NCBI GenBank assembly: GCA_907165065.1
Contig: OU015550.1
Span: 5,801,501-5,865,500 of the forward strand
DNA: 64,000 bases
Direction of reading: 5' to 3'
Origin: Caprimulgus europaeus
Lineage: Eukaryota > Chordata > Aves > Caprimulgiformes > Caprimulgidae
Shown here: piece after piece, positions 22,076 to 32,965 of the stretch
Numbering within the stretch: the stretch's first letter is position 1
Layout: the number at the start of each line of letters is the position of its first letter
Program-made: the position numbers and the translations under genes
The notes under the pieces: generated by a model
What the model was told of the DNA's origin: nothing
What the model saw: the letters and a program-made list of their open reading frames with translations, nothing else
Database searches by the model: none

Positions 22076-25000
22076 CTCCTCGCTGGTTAAGAGACAAGGC
22101 TGAGATAAAGCGGCTGCAGGCACAGAAAAGATCTCCTTCCACCTCTTCCATCCATATAACCTTCAGCCTCCCCCGTGAGCCCCCAGCAGCAAACACTGGC
22201 CCCCTCCCATGCTGTGCCCCTCTTGCCAGTGTGGGAGGGGAATCTTTGGGGTTTGGCATTAATCTTTGCTCCCTCCCCCCAAGCGATGGAGCTCTGCTCA
22301 GAACACTCCGCACAAGGGTCTGTGAACAACATCAGCCGGGTATAAAAAAGTCACATCAACCACGAGAAATCACTCGAGTGCTCTAGTGAGTGCTCACCTA
22401 AAAACAACAGAAGTCAGCCCACACCCTCCAAACCCTCCTTGCCTCTCCCTAAGGCCAGGTTACCCTGCAAGGGGCACAGATGGGCTCAGCATCCCGCAGG
22501 GCTCAGCACCCCGCACGCAGGCGTACTGACCACGGAGCGTTTGGTACCCACCGGAGAACAGGATTCCTCAGTACATCTCAGGCTACAGAGGTCCACGGCC
22601 CTCTGAGCTCTGCCAGCCTAATTGATGTTATCTGCATTTCACTGGGTGATGATGGGTTATTATTTCCACCACGGGAACGGTGGGGTTCCCAGTCACGGAG
22701 CAGGATGCTGCTCTGTTACCTTCCATATCAACCAGAATGAAACAATCCCCCTGTGGCAGAATTAACCACCGAAGTAACTATGGATGAGCTGAGAGCAGCA
22801 GCGTTTCCCAGGCAATGAAATGTGCAGGGATTTTGGAGGATGTTTATGGAAGATGAATTCTGCATTTGCAGCATCTTGGCCAGGTATCTCATTAGGGAAG
22901 GTGCTGCTTCACCCATCAGGGAGCAGCCCCGCATCGCGTGACCGCAGCCCTTCATCAAAGCATTTTACATGATTAGCACAAACAAGTGATAGATCATTAG
23001 CTGGAAAAAAGGTGTTGGACAATAAAAAAGGAAAATTTGTCTTAGATTGGTGTGTCTGCATGTGGGGAAGAGGTGGGGAGAGCCTGCCCCAAGGTCTGGT
23101 GCCCCTCAGCACCCTGCACCCACCTCTGCCTCCTGCACCCTCTGCAGTCAGAGCTTACAGCTCAGCCTTCGGGAAGGGAAGAGACCTGCTGGGCTGTGCT
23201 TCTCTTCCCTAGCACAGGGATATTCCTTCCAACCAGCCCTGCAAGTATTTTGATCATGCTGTTTTAAATTTCATGTTTATAGCCCTTGATTAGGCGGTGA
23301 AATCTTCTGGAGATGGCAATCCCTGCCCGGGTTCCTGCCACACGTTTGATTGAGCCTCCACTCACTTCCAGATTAAAAATAACAAAATTTGTTCTTCTAT
23401 CAAGAGCTGCAAAAATCTTTGGCCCCAGTTCCGCTGCCATTTATATAATCCCCGTGCTGAAGCATCCCCACCATCCCTCCCGGGGTTACAGCTGAAGGTG
23501 TGTACGTGGGAGCAAAGTCAAACCTGCTGCGTGTGGAACCTGCGCTGCAACGGCTCCCACTTGCAGAGAGCAGACACGACGGGGAAAAAGGGGTTGCAGC
23601 CTTGAAGTCATAAAATTGCTCTCGTCCTACAGGGCTTATTGAATCAAAATGCACTGAGCTTTCATACATTAAAAAAACAACCCTACTGTCTCCCTGATGC
23701 ACAGACAATTCATGCTTCAGGACCAAATTATAAAGTCCCTTTTTCTCAATATAAGCAGCACTTTTCCTGTAAGCCTCGGTCTTTCCCTCTGAAGAAGCTT
23801 TCCTGCACATGCAGAGGTGGTTGGTGTGGGCTCCACAACAGACTCACCATTAAAATGGGAAGGTTTTTAATCTCTTGGTGTCCCCATGGAATTTCTCACT
23901 GGTTTTGCCCTGCACTGCCATTAACCCCTCGCCTGCTGCTTGATCTCTGGGGGCTCCCAGCCCTGGGTGCACCCTCAAGTCTCACTGGAGGTCAGCGAAG
24001 CGGCCGATGAAGCCATCACGACAGCAACGTACCGACTCCACTTCAATATTTTGTGGGATTTTTTTTTTTCTGACAGAACCTGTGAATTGAATTTGTCTGC
24101 CCGTGAAAAACAAGAGGCAGCTCACGCTGGGCACCAGCTGAGAAGAACCACGGTGCAAGTCCTACTGCCACGGCTGTGCTGGTCCCTCCATCGCCAACCC
24201 ACCTGCAGCACCGACCGCTATCTGGGTGGGAGGGAGGGAACGGAGAAATTCAGGCAGCCCCGCTAACGGGCACGTCTCCATCTCTCCAGCAGCATCCAGT
24301 GCTCTCCAAGCCTTGCTCAGCTTGTGGGCAGGAATGGTGTTTGCTTGCTAGAGCAATGCTGAGAAATGAATTTCAGCTTTAAATAGGGTGAGAATGGCTT
24401 CTCTTTTGCCATAAGAGCTATTTGAAACCAGGTGCAGTGGGAAGAGAGCCTGTAAAAGCTCCTAATAAGCACTCTTAAATCATGCGGTTAAAGAACTCCA
24501 AATAAGTGGCTGGAAGCAAAGTTTCTTTATCCTTCTCTCCCCCAGACTGAGCTGTGCAACTGTTGCTTCTGTGCTTTGTGGGAGTGAAATCAAATGTCAA
24601 ATATTCTGCTTTGGAAGGAGTTGGCAATGAAACCTGAAAAGCTCATGGAGAGCTCAAAAGGACTGTGGATAAATTGGAAGGAGGCACAGACAGGGCTGGG
24701 ACAGGAGCCAGGGGGTGGGGAAAGACTGAGCCTACAACCACAACTCCAGATTTTAGGATGAAGCGACGACTTTCCCTCACGCATTTCAGCATAAAGCTGA
24801 TCCTAGCTGCTGCTAGCACAGAAGGAAGATGGGCTTCAAACCAAAATGTTACATCTACCCTTCCCTGGGAAGCATCCACACGTCTCTCTCGGTTTATTGT
24901 GCATAATCATGCTCCAACACAGAGCATCACATCTCCTCGCTGTTCTGTCCCCAACACCGCAGCACACGAGCTCAAGATCTGCTGCTGATCAGTATTGGGG

Positions 25001-25241
25001 AGCACACATTTCTTATCTGAATTCCACAGAAAAACCCCACCTATTTTTTGAAAGCTGTGTTTTGACATAGGCAGGGATCCTGTTTCTTTCTCAGCAGATA
25101 TTTAAAACCACAGGCCCTGGACAATCCTCCCCCAGAACGTTAAGATGCAGCAGATCACAGCTGCTCTCTGTGTCATTTTACTGTGGCAGAATTTCATTTT
25201 GTTCCAGATTTCAAGACTTCAGAAGACACTTTTACTGCATA

Positions 25242-25350
25242 TTCTCAGTAATTCTGAGGGCACTTCCCAGCATTTACAGCCTCAGCCCTCTGAAGCTGAT
25301 GGACCTTTCTCCTTCTCTTGGTCCTGACCCCTTTTCAATCATCAGGCTCC
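25242..25350. repeat. Unclassified dispersed segment, copy B
   Basis: Partner of 21461-21577, about 3.8 kb away in the same orientation. The best shared block is tttacagcctc followed about 15 bases later by tgatggac. Similarity by eye is moderate and includes small gaps, suggesting considerable age. Confidence 0.6.
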
Positions 25351-25609
25351 TTGATAGAGCACTCAGTAAAAAATATATTCTCCCCTCCGCTTTGCTGAAC
25401 TATCACATCGCCAGGATTAGGGCAGTGGGGTCACAGGAGCTGATGAAATCCATATGTAATGGCATGTCAGGACTGCTGGACCCAAAGCACACATCTCTAC
25501 AAGGACAAAGCAAACCCTACAGCAAGTCCTGCGAGGAACAAGGGACCACATCCCCCTGCTCCCGGAGTCTCCCCAAGGCAAGTGCTTTGCCAGAGCCATG
25601 GCTGGAAAT

Positions 25610-25755
25610 GGAATTAATGTTCCAGGAATAATCTATTATTTGCTAATTCTCTTCACATCTTTTTGTTTCACAATTAAGCAAATTAGCACTTTGATGAATA
25701 TTAAGATGCTCTCGCCTCATAAAAGATGAGTTGGAGGCATTCCCACTGGATTTTC
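25610..25755. promoter_or_regulatory. AT-rich block, candidate conserved noncoding element
   Basis: Smooth AT-rich sequence with GCTAATT, CAATTAAGCAAATTAGC and GATGAATATTAAG words, not a simple repeat. Compositional evidence only. Confidence 0.18.
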
Positions 25756-27297
25756 CTCCTAAGGAAAACAGTTCCTCAACTGTTTGAGACACATGCTGGA
25801 TCGTTTCCTCCCTGGCAAGAGCACGAGGAGCACAGGGCTCCTGGAGAAAACGACCACAGCATTAACAGTGTAATAAAATAATTCAATTTCAAAGTTTGCA
25901 TAGAACCTCGTTATTACCATCTAATCCAAGTCCAAGCTGGAATGGGATCCTATATTTGTGGCTGCTCGTGCCAGTTTCTATCACTGAGTTGCTGTAAGAA
26001 GCGTGTAACACCTTCTTTAACCACAGGCTTTCATCTGGTTCAGTCTTTTAGCAGGGAGATTTTGTGCTCCTCTAAAGTATTTATTCCCTGGCTTTAAAGA
26101 ACTTTATAACCAAGCTAAATATTTGCCATTTTTATTTTGTTTTGCTACAGGTTAGCAAAACAGTGTTGCTGGCTTTGGGAAGAGCTGTAAACTCCCTAGT
26201 GCAAGGCAAGCTGTTCCGACAGCCACTCACCCTCTACCTCCACCAGCAGATCTTTGAGCACTGCACACTGACACCTCCCTGTAGCATCTCACCCAGTGCA
26301 GGTGGGAGGGGGGACAGATACAGGTTTGCCAAGCAGAGCTGGAAAGCTGTTAGTGACCAGAGGGTTAATTCAACACAGAACAACCTAATAGCATCCAGAC
26401 ATCTTCAGATGCAACCCTTCTCCTGTCTCCACCACCCACAAGGCACCAGCTCTATTAATTTGAATTACACAGTCATGAGTAATAGCCAATAAAATGCTCA
26501 ACAGAGTCAGTGAACCCAGAAGTCTGGCTTAATGGTGGGGACTTTCTGTGTTTTCTTGTCTCAGAGAAGAACAGAAGGTCCTGGATTATTTACACTGTGC
26601 TGGCTCCCCTAAGCACCAGACTCCTGTGGACCATTGGCCATAAATTCCTATCACAATCATTTCAGTTTTGTGTTTTCCAATCTGGTCCCTCTTTGCAGAG
26701 CAGGAGTTTATCCTGCTCAGGAACAGGCTCAGAGGAAGGGCTGTGTGGACAGTAACAAGCTGGGAGGTGGTGACCTGGTCCCAGGCTCTCCCTTTGGGAT
26801 GCTGCGCGATTGTCATGCAGATGCCGAGCAAGTTGATGCTCTCGCTTCCGAGACCTGCCTCGTGGGTTTGCCAGCCTCCAGGGAAGAGTTTGTGTGATGA
26901 AACCATCACCAAAGAAATCCCCTGTCAGGAACAAGAAGTTGTGCCTCGTCTGCAGACTTTAGCTGCTCAGGACTGGTGGCTGTTAACCAGTCTGCCCCGG
27001 CCAACACGCTGTCGACGTGTGGGTGTATCCCACCACCACTCCCTCACACCACCACTACCTTCTAAGCCACACAGACACTAATGAATCTTCCTTGTAAAAC
27101 CACGGTGTAATATAGAAAAAAGCTTACTCCCATTTTTAAAATGAGAAATTATAGTAAAAATTACATGATTTGTTCCTCCTGATTACACAAAGCCAAGCAG
27201 AGCCGCGGTTAACGCTGCCTGCACAGCACCCACCCGCACCACGCTGGGTCCCACCTCTGTGCACCAGCATCGCTCACTCACAGCCACTTAAAATACA

Positions 27298-27383
27298 CCA
27301 GTAACATAAAGTACATCTATACCAGCAGTATCAAGTATACATATACCAGGAATAAAAAGTCCATATATACCAGTAATAAATAA
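27298..27383. repeat. Diverged 24-bp AT-rich tandem repeat, about 3.6 units
   Basis: Units at 27298-27321, 27322-27345 and 27346-27369 each start ccag and end ata, with a partial fourth unit after them. All three full units are exactly 24 bp although their sequence differs at several sites, so the array is old and length-stable. It lies about 140 bp into the intron that follows the plexin exon. Confidence 0.9.
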
Positions 27384-27510
27384 AGGCAGCAGAAAGGATG
27401 CTCAAAGCTACACAAAACCTCGTGGAGCTCAGCGCACAACCTCAGCTCCGTGTGCTCCAACAACAACTCCCTACAGGAGGCAGCCACAGCCCTGGGGATA
27501 CAGAAGCAGA

Positions 27511-27518
27511 GGCCCTAC
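27511..27518 (-). promoter_or_regulatory. Splice donor of the plexin exon
   Basis: The exon ends CAG and the intron begins gtagggcc on the minus strand, a good match to the U2 donor consensus. If this donor were skipped, the frame would stay open for about 15 more codons and stop near 27471, giving a receptor fragment cut off at the end of the sema domain. Confidence 0.85.
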
Positions 27519-27653
27519 CTGTCGCTCCGACATGACGTACAGGTACTTCCCATCGATGGAGAAGGCCATGTCTCGAAGGACTGGGCTCCCATCCTTGAAA
27601 ACCGTCACCGTTTCGTACTGAATTCCACCATGAGGAGGACCATCTGCTCGGAT
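27519..27653 (-). CDS. PLXNA4: Internal exon of a class A plexin (sema domain end), best fit PLXNA4; partial gene
   Basis: This 45-codon exon starts [14 protein letters not shown], continues through [15 protein letters not shown] and ends YLYVMSERQ. Plexin-As are single-pass receptors for class 6 and, with neuropilins, class 3 semaphorins, and they guide axons. The extracellular seven-bladed sema propeller binds the ligand. In the family this segment lies at roughly residues 465-510, the last blade, just before VTRVPVESC and the first PSI domain. The exon begins after a pyrimidine-rich acceptor (ttcttccag) and ends CAG before gtaggg. Both boundaries are phase 0 and there is no internal stop. 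From remembered human paralogues, A3 and A1 differ at LRDMAFS and at MSERQ, and A2 lacks GPPHGG and KDGSP, so A4 fits best; this is memory, not alignment. Plexin-A identity is near certain, the paralogue less so. Neighbouring exons were not found, and reading through the donor adds about 15 residues before a stop. Confidence 0.93.
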
Positions 27654-27685
27654 CTGGAAGAAGCACAAACAGATTACAGGTGACT
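27654..27685 (-). promoter_or_regulatory. Splice acceptor and pyrimidine tract of the plexin exon
   Basis: On the minus strand the intron ends ctgtttgtgcttcttccag directly before the ATC codon of the exon. The tract is pyrimidine-rich with no competing AG in its last 15 bases, so it should be a strong acceptor. A plausible branch region lies in the ttatgaagtcac stretch just upstream, though no exact branch site can be fixed by eye. A long C run on the transcript (G12 on the plus strand) lies about 70 to 80 bases further upstream. Confidence 0.85.
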
Positions 27686-27721
27686 TCATAACAGCCAAAT
27701 TCCAATTGTATTTTGTGGGTT

Positions 27722-27757
27722 GGGGGGGGGGGGTGGTGGTGAGGGGAGGAGGACAAG
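27722..27757 (+). repeat. G12 run followed by G-rich tract near the exon
   Basis: Twelve consecutive G at 27722-27733, then ggtggtgaggggaggagg. On the transcribed-sense (minus) strand this is a C-rich and pyrimidine-rich tract about 70 to 105 bases upstream of the plexin acceptor. The plus strand, which is the template, has enough G runs for a quadruplex. Confidence 0.9.
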
Positions 27758-28631
27758 GTGGGAAAAGGAATTTAATTCAAAATTTCAGCTCCCAAGCTGC
27801 AGACAGAGCAAAGAGCTGGCAAGCAACACACATGCACAGGAGTTAAAGCAAAGGCTCCTTCTCCACTGAAGTTGATGTGATTTCCCCAATCCATGAGAAA
27901 TGATGAGGAAGTTTTGTGGTCAAGGGGAGCGTACAGACTGTCAGTGTGCTGTGACTGACCACAGGCATCCAAGAGTAACGAAGACTGGGAACTTTTCAGA
28001 CTCTCCAAAACAAGCCTGAAAGAAGCACAACAACAAGACTCCACCAGCAGCACAAGTTACAGCAGAGATGGTTTTTTTCCCAGATGCAGAAAGAATGAGA
28101 CTCAGACAACCTCCATCACCTCTTGCTGCCCCAGAAGCCTCCTACACAATACCATTTCTGCTTAAAAACTTGGAGATGGTGCTGCCATCCCTCTCCTTTC
28201 AAATTTGCAGGATTCAATGGCAAACCCAGCCCAGCCCATGCTGCTGAGCGAGCAGAGAACTAACACGGTGGCTGTATGGTCTGCTCAGCCTGATGGGCTC
28301 CCAGGACCCATCCAGCCACCACCAGACAACTCCTGACTCCTGCAGGAAAACCTGCCCAAGCCGTGACAAGCCCCATCCCTGCCAGGAGCGGCTGCTGTTG
28401 AGGATATGCCATCTCTCCCACAAGTTAATTATTGATGGCCTTGGGGGCAGAGCGAGGGGAAGGGAAGAGGATAAACAAACAATGTACATTGTCTTTCCTA
28501 CCAGGATTTGCATATTTGAAAAGCCACTTGATTGCAACGTGCTGTCTACATGGCTGAAAACACTGGCAACCGTCGGGCAGGGAGACGAGAGCCAGGGGCT
28601 CGGCGAAGCCGCCGCCGGCCCCGCGGCTCAC

Positions 28632-28688
28632 AGTGACAGCGATGCTGCTCGACGGGGCCAGGGACGTGCTCTGCACGTGCACGATGTC
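28632..28688 (-). other. Possible 57-nt cassette exon (unproven)
   Basis: On the minus strand a very good acceptor (ccctctccttgcag) precedes GACATCGTGCACG, and a very good donor (ACT then gtgagc) follows exactly 57 bases later. The segment is in frame with the phase-0 plexin exons and would insert DIVHVQSTSLAPSSSIAVT about 1 kb upstream of the known exon. It sits in a CpG-rich patch (about 28560-28690). I recognise no protein match, and vertebrate plexin-As are not known to me to have such an insert. It could equally be a chance pair of splice-like sites. Confidence 0.2.
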
Positions 28689-31600
28689 CTGCAAGGAGAG
28701 GGATGTGCTGGGGACTGCTGGTCCCTGGAAAAACCTCTTATCACAAAGATGCCATCTGCTGCAGCCTCACGCCGAGCTGTCTTGCCGCATCCCGTTCTGC
28801 TGCTGGATGAGTCCCTGCCTGGCTGCGGGAGGGAGGAAGAGGCATGAAGAACTGGCTTTGGAGAAGTCTAAGCCTTCAGAAGAGGCAGGGCAGAGCAGCA
28901 GAGAGGGACGTCTATTCGTTCTGGTCCACGTCCCCAGGAGGCAAGAGAGCAGGTTGTTAAGCATCTTAAGATTTATCTGAGAAATGTGCCACCCCAGCTG
29001 GAAATACAAAGATATCTTCATGCTCACAGAGGAGAGATGCTCCCCTGCACCCTCCTCCAAATAAATCCTCATCTTGGAAAGAGCCCTGATGCCTCCTGCC
29101 ATGTAAAGACCTGTTGGGTACACACACGCATTTATTTTCTGGATTTTGCTCTTTTCTCCTTTCCTTTTGGTATTTTAGTGATATAAAAGAACACCAGGTG
29201 TGAATCCAACTGAGCTGGTTTAACACCCCGAGCCAGAGGCAGGGAACCTCTGGCAGGATCACACAGACAGCCCAAGCCTGGCTCCAAAGCCCTCAACTCT
29301 CAGAAAGGAAAAATTAAAAAAAAAAGGGCAGAAGATCAAATCCTGCTTTAGCTGCACCTGTGTGAATCAGGACACTTCACAGCCCTCATGAAATACTGAG
29401 AACTAGGAGGTAGGTTGAGACCAGTATGAGACCAGTGTCTTGCTGCAAACCCGAGACACCCACACGTGCAGCTCTGCCATCTCCTGCACCAGCCCACGCT
29501 GTGGACAGAGGGACAAGGCTGCAAAATCTCCTGAGGGATAAACAGCAGGAACACGGTGCTGTGGGACACACGGCCTCTTCCATGCAAACACCTGATTAAT
29601 GGGAATGGAAATGCTGGACATGAAGGATCAGCAGCCTTTGTGAAGAACAACTGTTTTTCCCAGTTCCCTCGGGGCACCGGCAGCTCGTTAAATTGACCTT
29701 CTTTCTAGTAATGAGGTCAGACAGGGCTAATAAAGAGAGATACCACTGGACAAGCCTTGTGCAGGCCAATTCCAGCTGGGAATTGCAGCTCTGGTCTGGA
29801 TACAGCACCACATGTATGATGGCTTCTCCAGCCTGGACAAGTGCTTGGAGCTGTGCCTGGCACTGGTCATTTGGGACACAGGCAGAGCCCTACATGGGGT
29901 GCTGGGTGCTGCCTGCACCCTCCTGCCTCCCCCACAGGCAGGAGGAGCAGCCCAGGGTCTCTCATTGAGCCCATCAAGGTGAGATGGCTCCACACCACTC
30001 AGAGACCCCATGATAAGAGGAGAGCTGACCCTGCTGCTCTTCCATCCCACCCACCCAGGCATCCCAAAGCCCCATGTCCAGAGCACAGTGCCCAAGAGGC
30101 ACCCACTGACACCAGGATGCTCCACTGCATCTCTTCCTGAGGGTTTGGTTTCCATGACAACAAATGATGATGTCAGACGAGAAAAATTATTATTCCCGTG
30201 AATGCGGAAGAAGAAAGAGAACAACTCCACAGCAGGAAGGTTCTGGCTGATGTTTGGAGACAGAAATGATTCCTCTGCCTAACTTACTGGTGTCCCTCCA
30301 GTGCCAAACAACTACTGAACCATCACTTCCACAGTGGCCATGGTATCAACCCTACAGACCTCACCCCCAGGCTCCAGGCACAGGGATGCAGGAGAGGGAG
30401 GAGCAGGATGGGGCTGGGCTGCTGGTAGTTGCGCTTCTTTACACCCCCCCTCACTCTGCCAGGTTTTCTTCTCTCACGTCACAATGAGGGCAAGGGAAAG
30501 GTTTAGGAGAAAGACACAGAGGGAAGCGGTGCAGGCTGGAATGGGTGGGAACACAGTGAAACAAGGAGCAGGTAGGTACAGGGAGAAGCACATTGGTGTG
30601 ATGGAAACCAGAGGTGTCCAGGAGCAGAGACGTGTTCAGCCACCTGAGAGACAGTGGAGACCAGGACCGATCGCAGGCTTCCACACTCAAACGTGAATTG
30701 AAGTTGTTTGAGGAAGATACAATGCTTTCCTCAATCACTCTTGATGCATATTTACAAATATGGCTTGAAAAATGCCTCACGACATCATCTGCAAATCCAA
30801 ACACCATCCCCAGCTCGCAGGACGCCCCACGTGATGGAGCAGAACGCTGCTCAACGCAGGGAGCTGCCGCCCTTCAAAGGCACTGCACAGATTTATGAGT
30901 CTAATACCCCCACAATGCAGACTGCAGGCATAAGCTCTGCATTATCTTCAGAGATTAGCACAATTCCACATTGTGCCGTGGACACGCTGCAGTGTAGCAT
31001 CCCTGGCGATAAGTGTGTGAGCCGTTCGGGGATCTAACAGGATCCTTGTGAAGCTCCAGCATATCTATTGTACCAAAGTTTCTGTCAGGTATTTTCCCAG
31101 CCTGTACCAGAGCTAAGATACATCTGGATTCCCTTCCAGCCCCACCCCCAGCAGGCTCCCATTAGAAGACATTGAATCTCTTTGTAGGAACTTTCCATGA
31201 TTAAATTACCTGTCTGTTTTCATTACCAGTGTTTCAATGAGGTTGACTCATGATTAAATGCCTGGTGCCAGGAAAAAACAGCTGAGTAAGTCCACGCATG
31301 AAGGGATTGATTCCCCCATCCCCAATCCTAGAGGCAAGGCCACCCATTAACTCCTCAAGACCTGCAGCTTTTCCCCACGGATGATGGCAGATGGGTCCCA
31401 AAGCACCTCGCTGCTGGCTGCACCCCTCCATGTGAAACACCCCATGGATGCAGGGGATGGGCTCCTGAAATGATGCTCTTGCTCAGGAGGTGCAAGGCAC
31501 TGGCTGAATTTGTTTATCTTTGTACCTAATGGTGACAAAGTGAAAAGCCCAATCAACCCTGGAGCCTGAAGACTGCTCCTTTCACACTGGGGTTTCCAGC

Positions 31601-32750
31601 CCTTCAAGGTGAACACAATCAAATAACACAGCACTTGTGTACAACGGACATTTCAGCTCTGGGAACGCGCACTGGAGCGTTACTGCATCAGCTGCCTGAA
31701 ACACAAACCAAGGGGAACAAGGAGCAGCCCCCACTGCCAAGGTGCATCTTCACTGAACTGCACCTTTTTTCTTTTTACCATTTACGTCTGCACATGGCAG
31801 CTCTTGGGTATTTCCCATTAAAGCTTCCCATAAAGTTCTAGGGTGGATTTATTGCTTCAGTGCTGGAAATTTAGCAGAAAGACTGTTACTGGCAGCAGGT
31901 TTCTGAATCAGGCTGGAGCACAGTGTGTTTTAAACAGCCTTTTTCTACCTCTTTCTGTCCATGGTTCTGTGGAGTCTTTCCTACCCAGACCTGGTACTGA
32001 AGGAAGTTTCCACAAGGACTCAGCAATGCAAAAGCTCCCCAAAGACAGGGCAAGGTAAATAAATATCAGTCCAGACTTTCTGCGTGTGCCTCTGCCAAAC
32101 AGTCTTTGCAGAAAGGATTTACTTTTGCTAATCTAATTTAATTAAAGTGGGTTATTCTACATTCACACCAGACTAAAAAAAGAGGTCAGATGCACATGAT
32201 GACCTGCCACTTCTGCTGCCCCCCTGACAAACATCCTTTCTCACAGTAGCATTCTCCAGGGTTACCCGTGCTGGCATCTGCCCTGACAGCCAGAGAGAAG
32301 AAACCACAGCAATCTCTAGGAGGGGAAAATCCTGACTACAAATTGCAAATCTTTATACAAGAAGTTTCCAAGAGCCCTTCAGACTCTCTATGAAATTCTC
32401 CTGGGATTAGAATATCCCTCAGACTCCCTCCAAACACCGCTAACATCAGCCAACTCTTGGTGCTCAGGGAGCCGGGTCGGAAACATTTCCAGGTCCTTAA
32501 TAAACCCCAGGGAAGCAGAGTGGTTTGCTGGGGATCGTACAGACACATCCCAGCAGATCTGGGCTCGGAATCTGCTGCTGCAGATGCACAGGGCCCTGCT
32601 TGGACCACAGGGTCACATCCCTGCCCACATCCCAGTCTGCGGGAGGAGAAACCCAGCCCTGAAGTGGCTTTCCTTGCACACACCTTCTGCAGGTAGGAAC
32701 ACTCAGAGAGTGACTTAGTGCACTGCTCTCCATATGGGAAGTCTCCTCCT

Positions 32751-32965
32751 TGAAATTAAAGTGAAATAGTAATCCCATTAAGTATCTTTCCTTTAAATCA
32801 TAGATATGTCCGTGAGGAAGTTAATGACAACCCTTACATGCACATTCAATTCAAATCAGCATATCCAATTAACTTCATTACCTGGAGGCTCCCTTATATC
32901 CCAGTCTCTTTCTCTCCTGTCACATTTTCTTTATGCACTTCTCCCAAATTAGGGTAGAATATGTC
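32751..32965. promoter_or_regulatory. AT-rich block, candidate conserved noncoding element
   Basis: Long repeat-free AT-rich segment with CATTCAATTCAAATCAGC, CCAATTAACTTCATTA and CTTTATTTTTAC words and even texture between GC-richer flanks. It is the longest stretch of this kind in the upstream intron. Only composition supports it. Confidence 0.2.

Larger units (their letters stand above)
20132..27297. other. Intronic stretch: CR1 tail and paired repeat, no gene
   Basis: Contains one CR1 tail and two related unclassified segments (all listed). Just before the CR1, at 21904-21943, a 9-bp atactggtc-like unit is repeated. On the minus strand a splice-like block at about 20492-20598 reads AEIYVQTPNVRVFNGAELIAEVFK before a gtaaca donor, but it matches no protein I recognise. 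An AT-rich candidate element lies at 25610-25755. No further coding evidence. Confidence 0.5.
1..27518 (-). other. PLXNA4: Intron 3' of the plexin exon (open at the window edge)
   Basis: In transcript order this is the intron that follows the exon. I looked for the next expected coding block (VTRVPVESCEQY, then the Cys-rich PSI motif ending DPHCGWC) on the minus strand and did not find it. The intron is therefore inferred to be longer than 27.5 kb. It contains CR1 and MIR fragments, short tandem repeats and several AT-rich blocks, each listed separately. A missed short exon of another gene cannot be excluded by eye. Confidence 0.7.

Noticed and set aside
26152-26302. Plus-strand block after a T-rich tract ending ctacag, open to a gtggga donor
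   Set aside because: Wrong strand for the gene, weak donor, no recognisable peptide.
28293-28847. 184-codon plus-strand open frame over the CpG-rich patch
   Set aside because: It runs opposite to the plexin gene, has no recognisable product, and its opening follows from CpG-rich composition.
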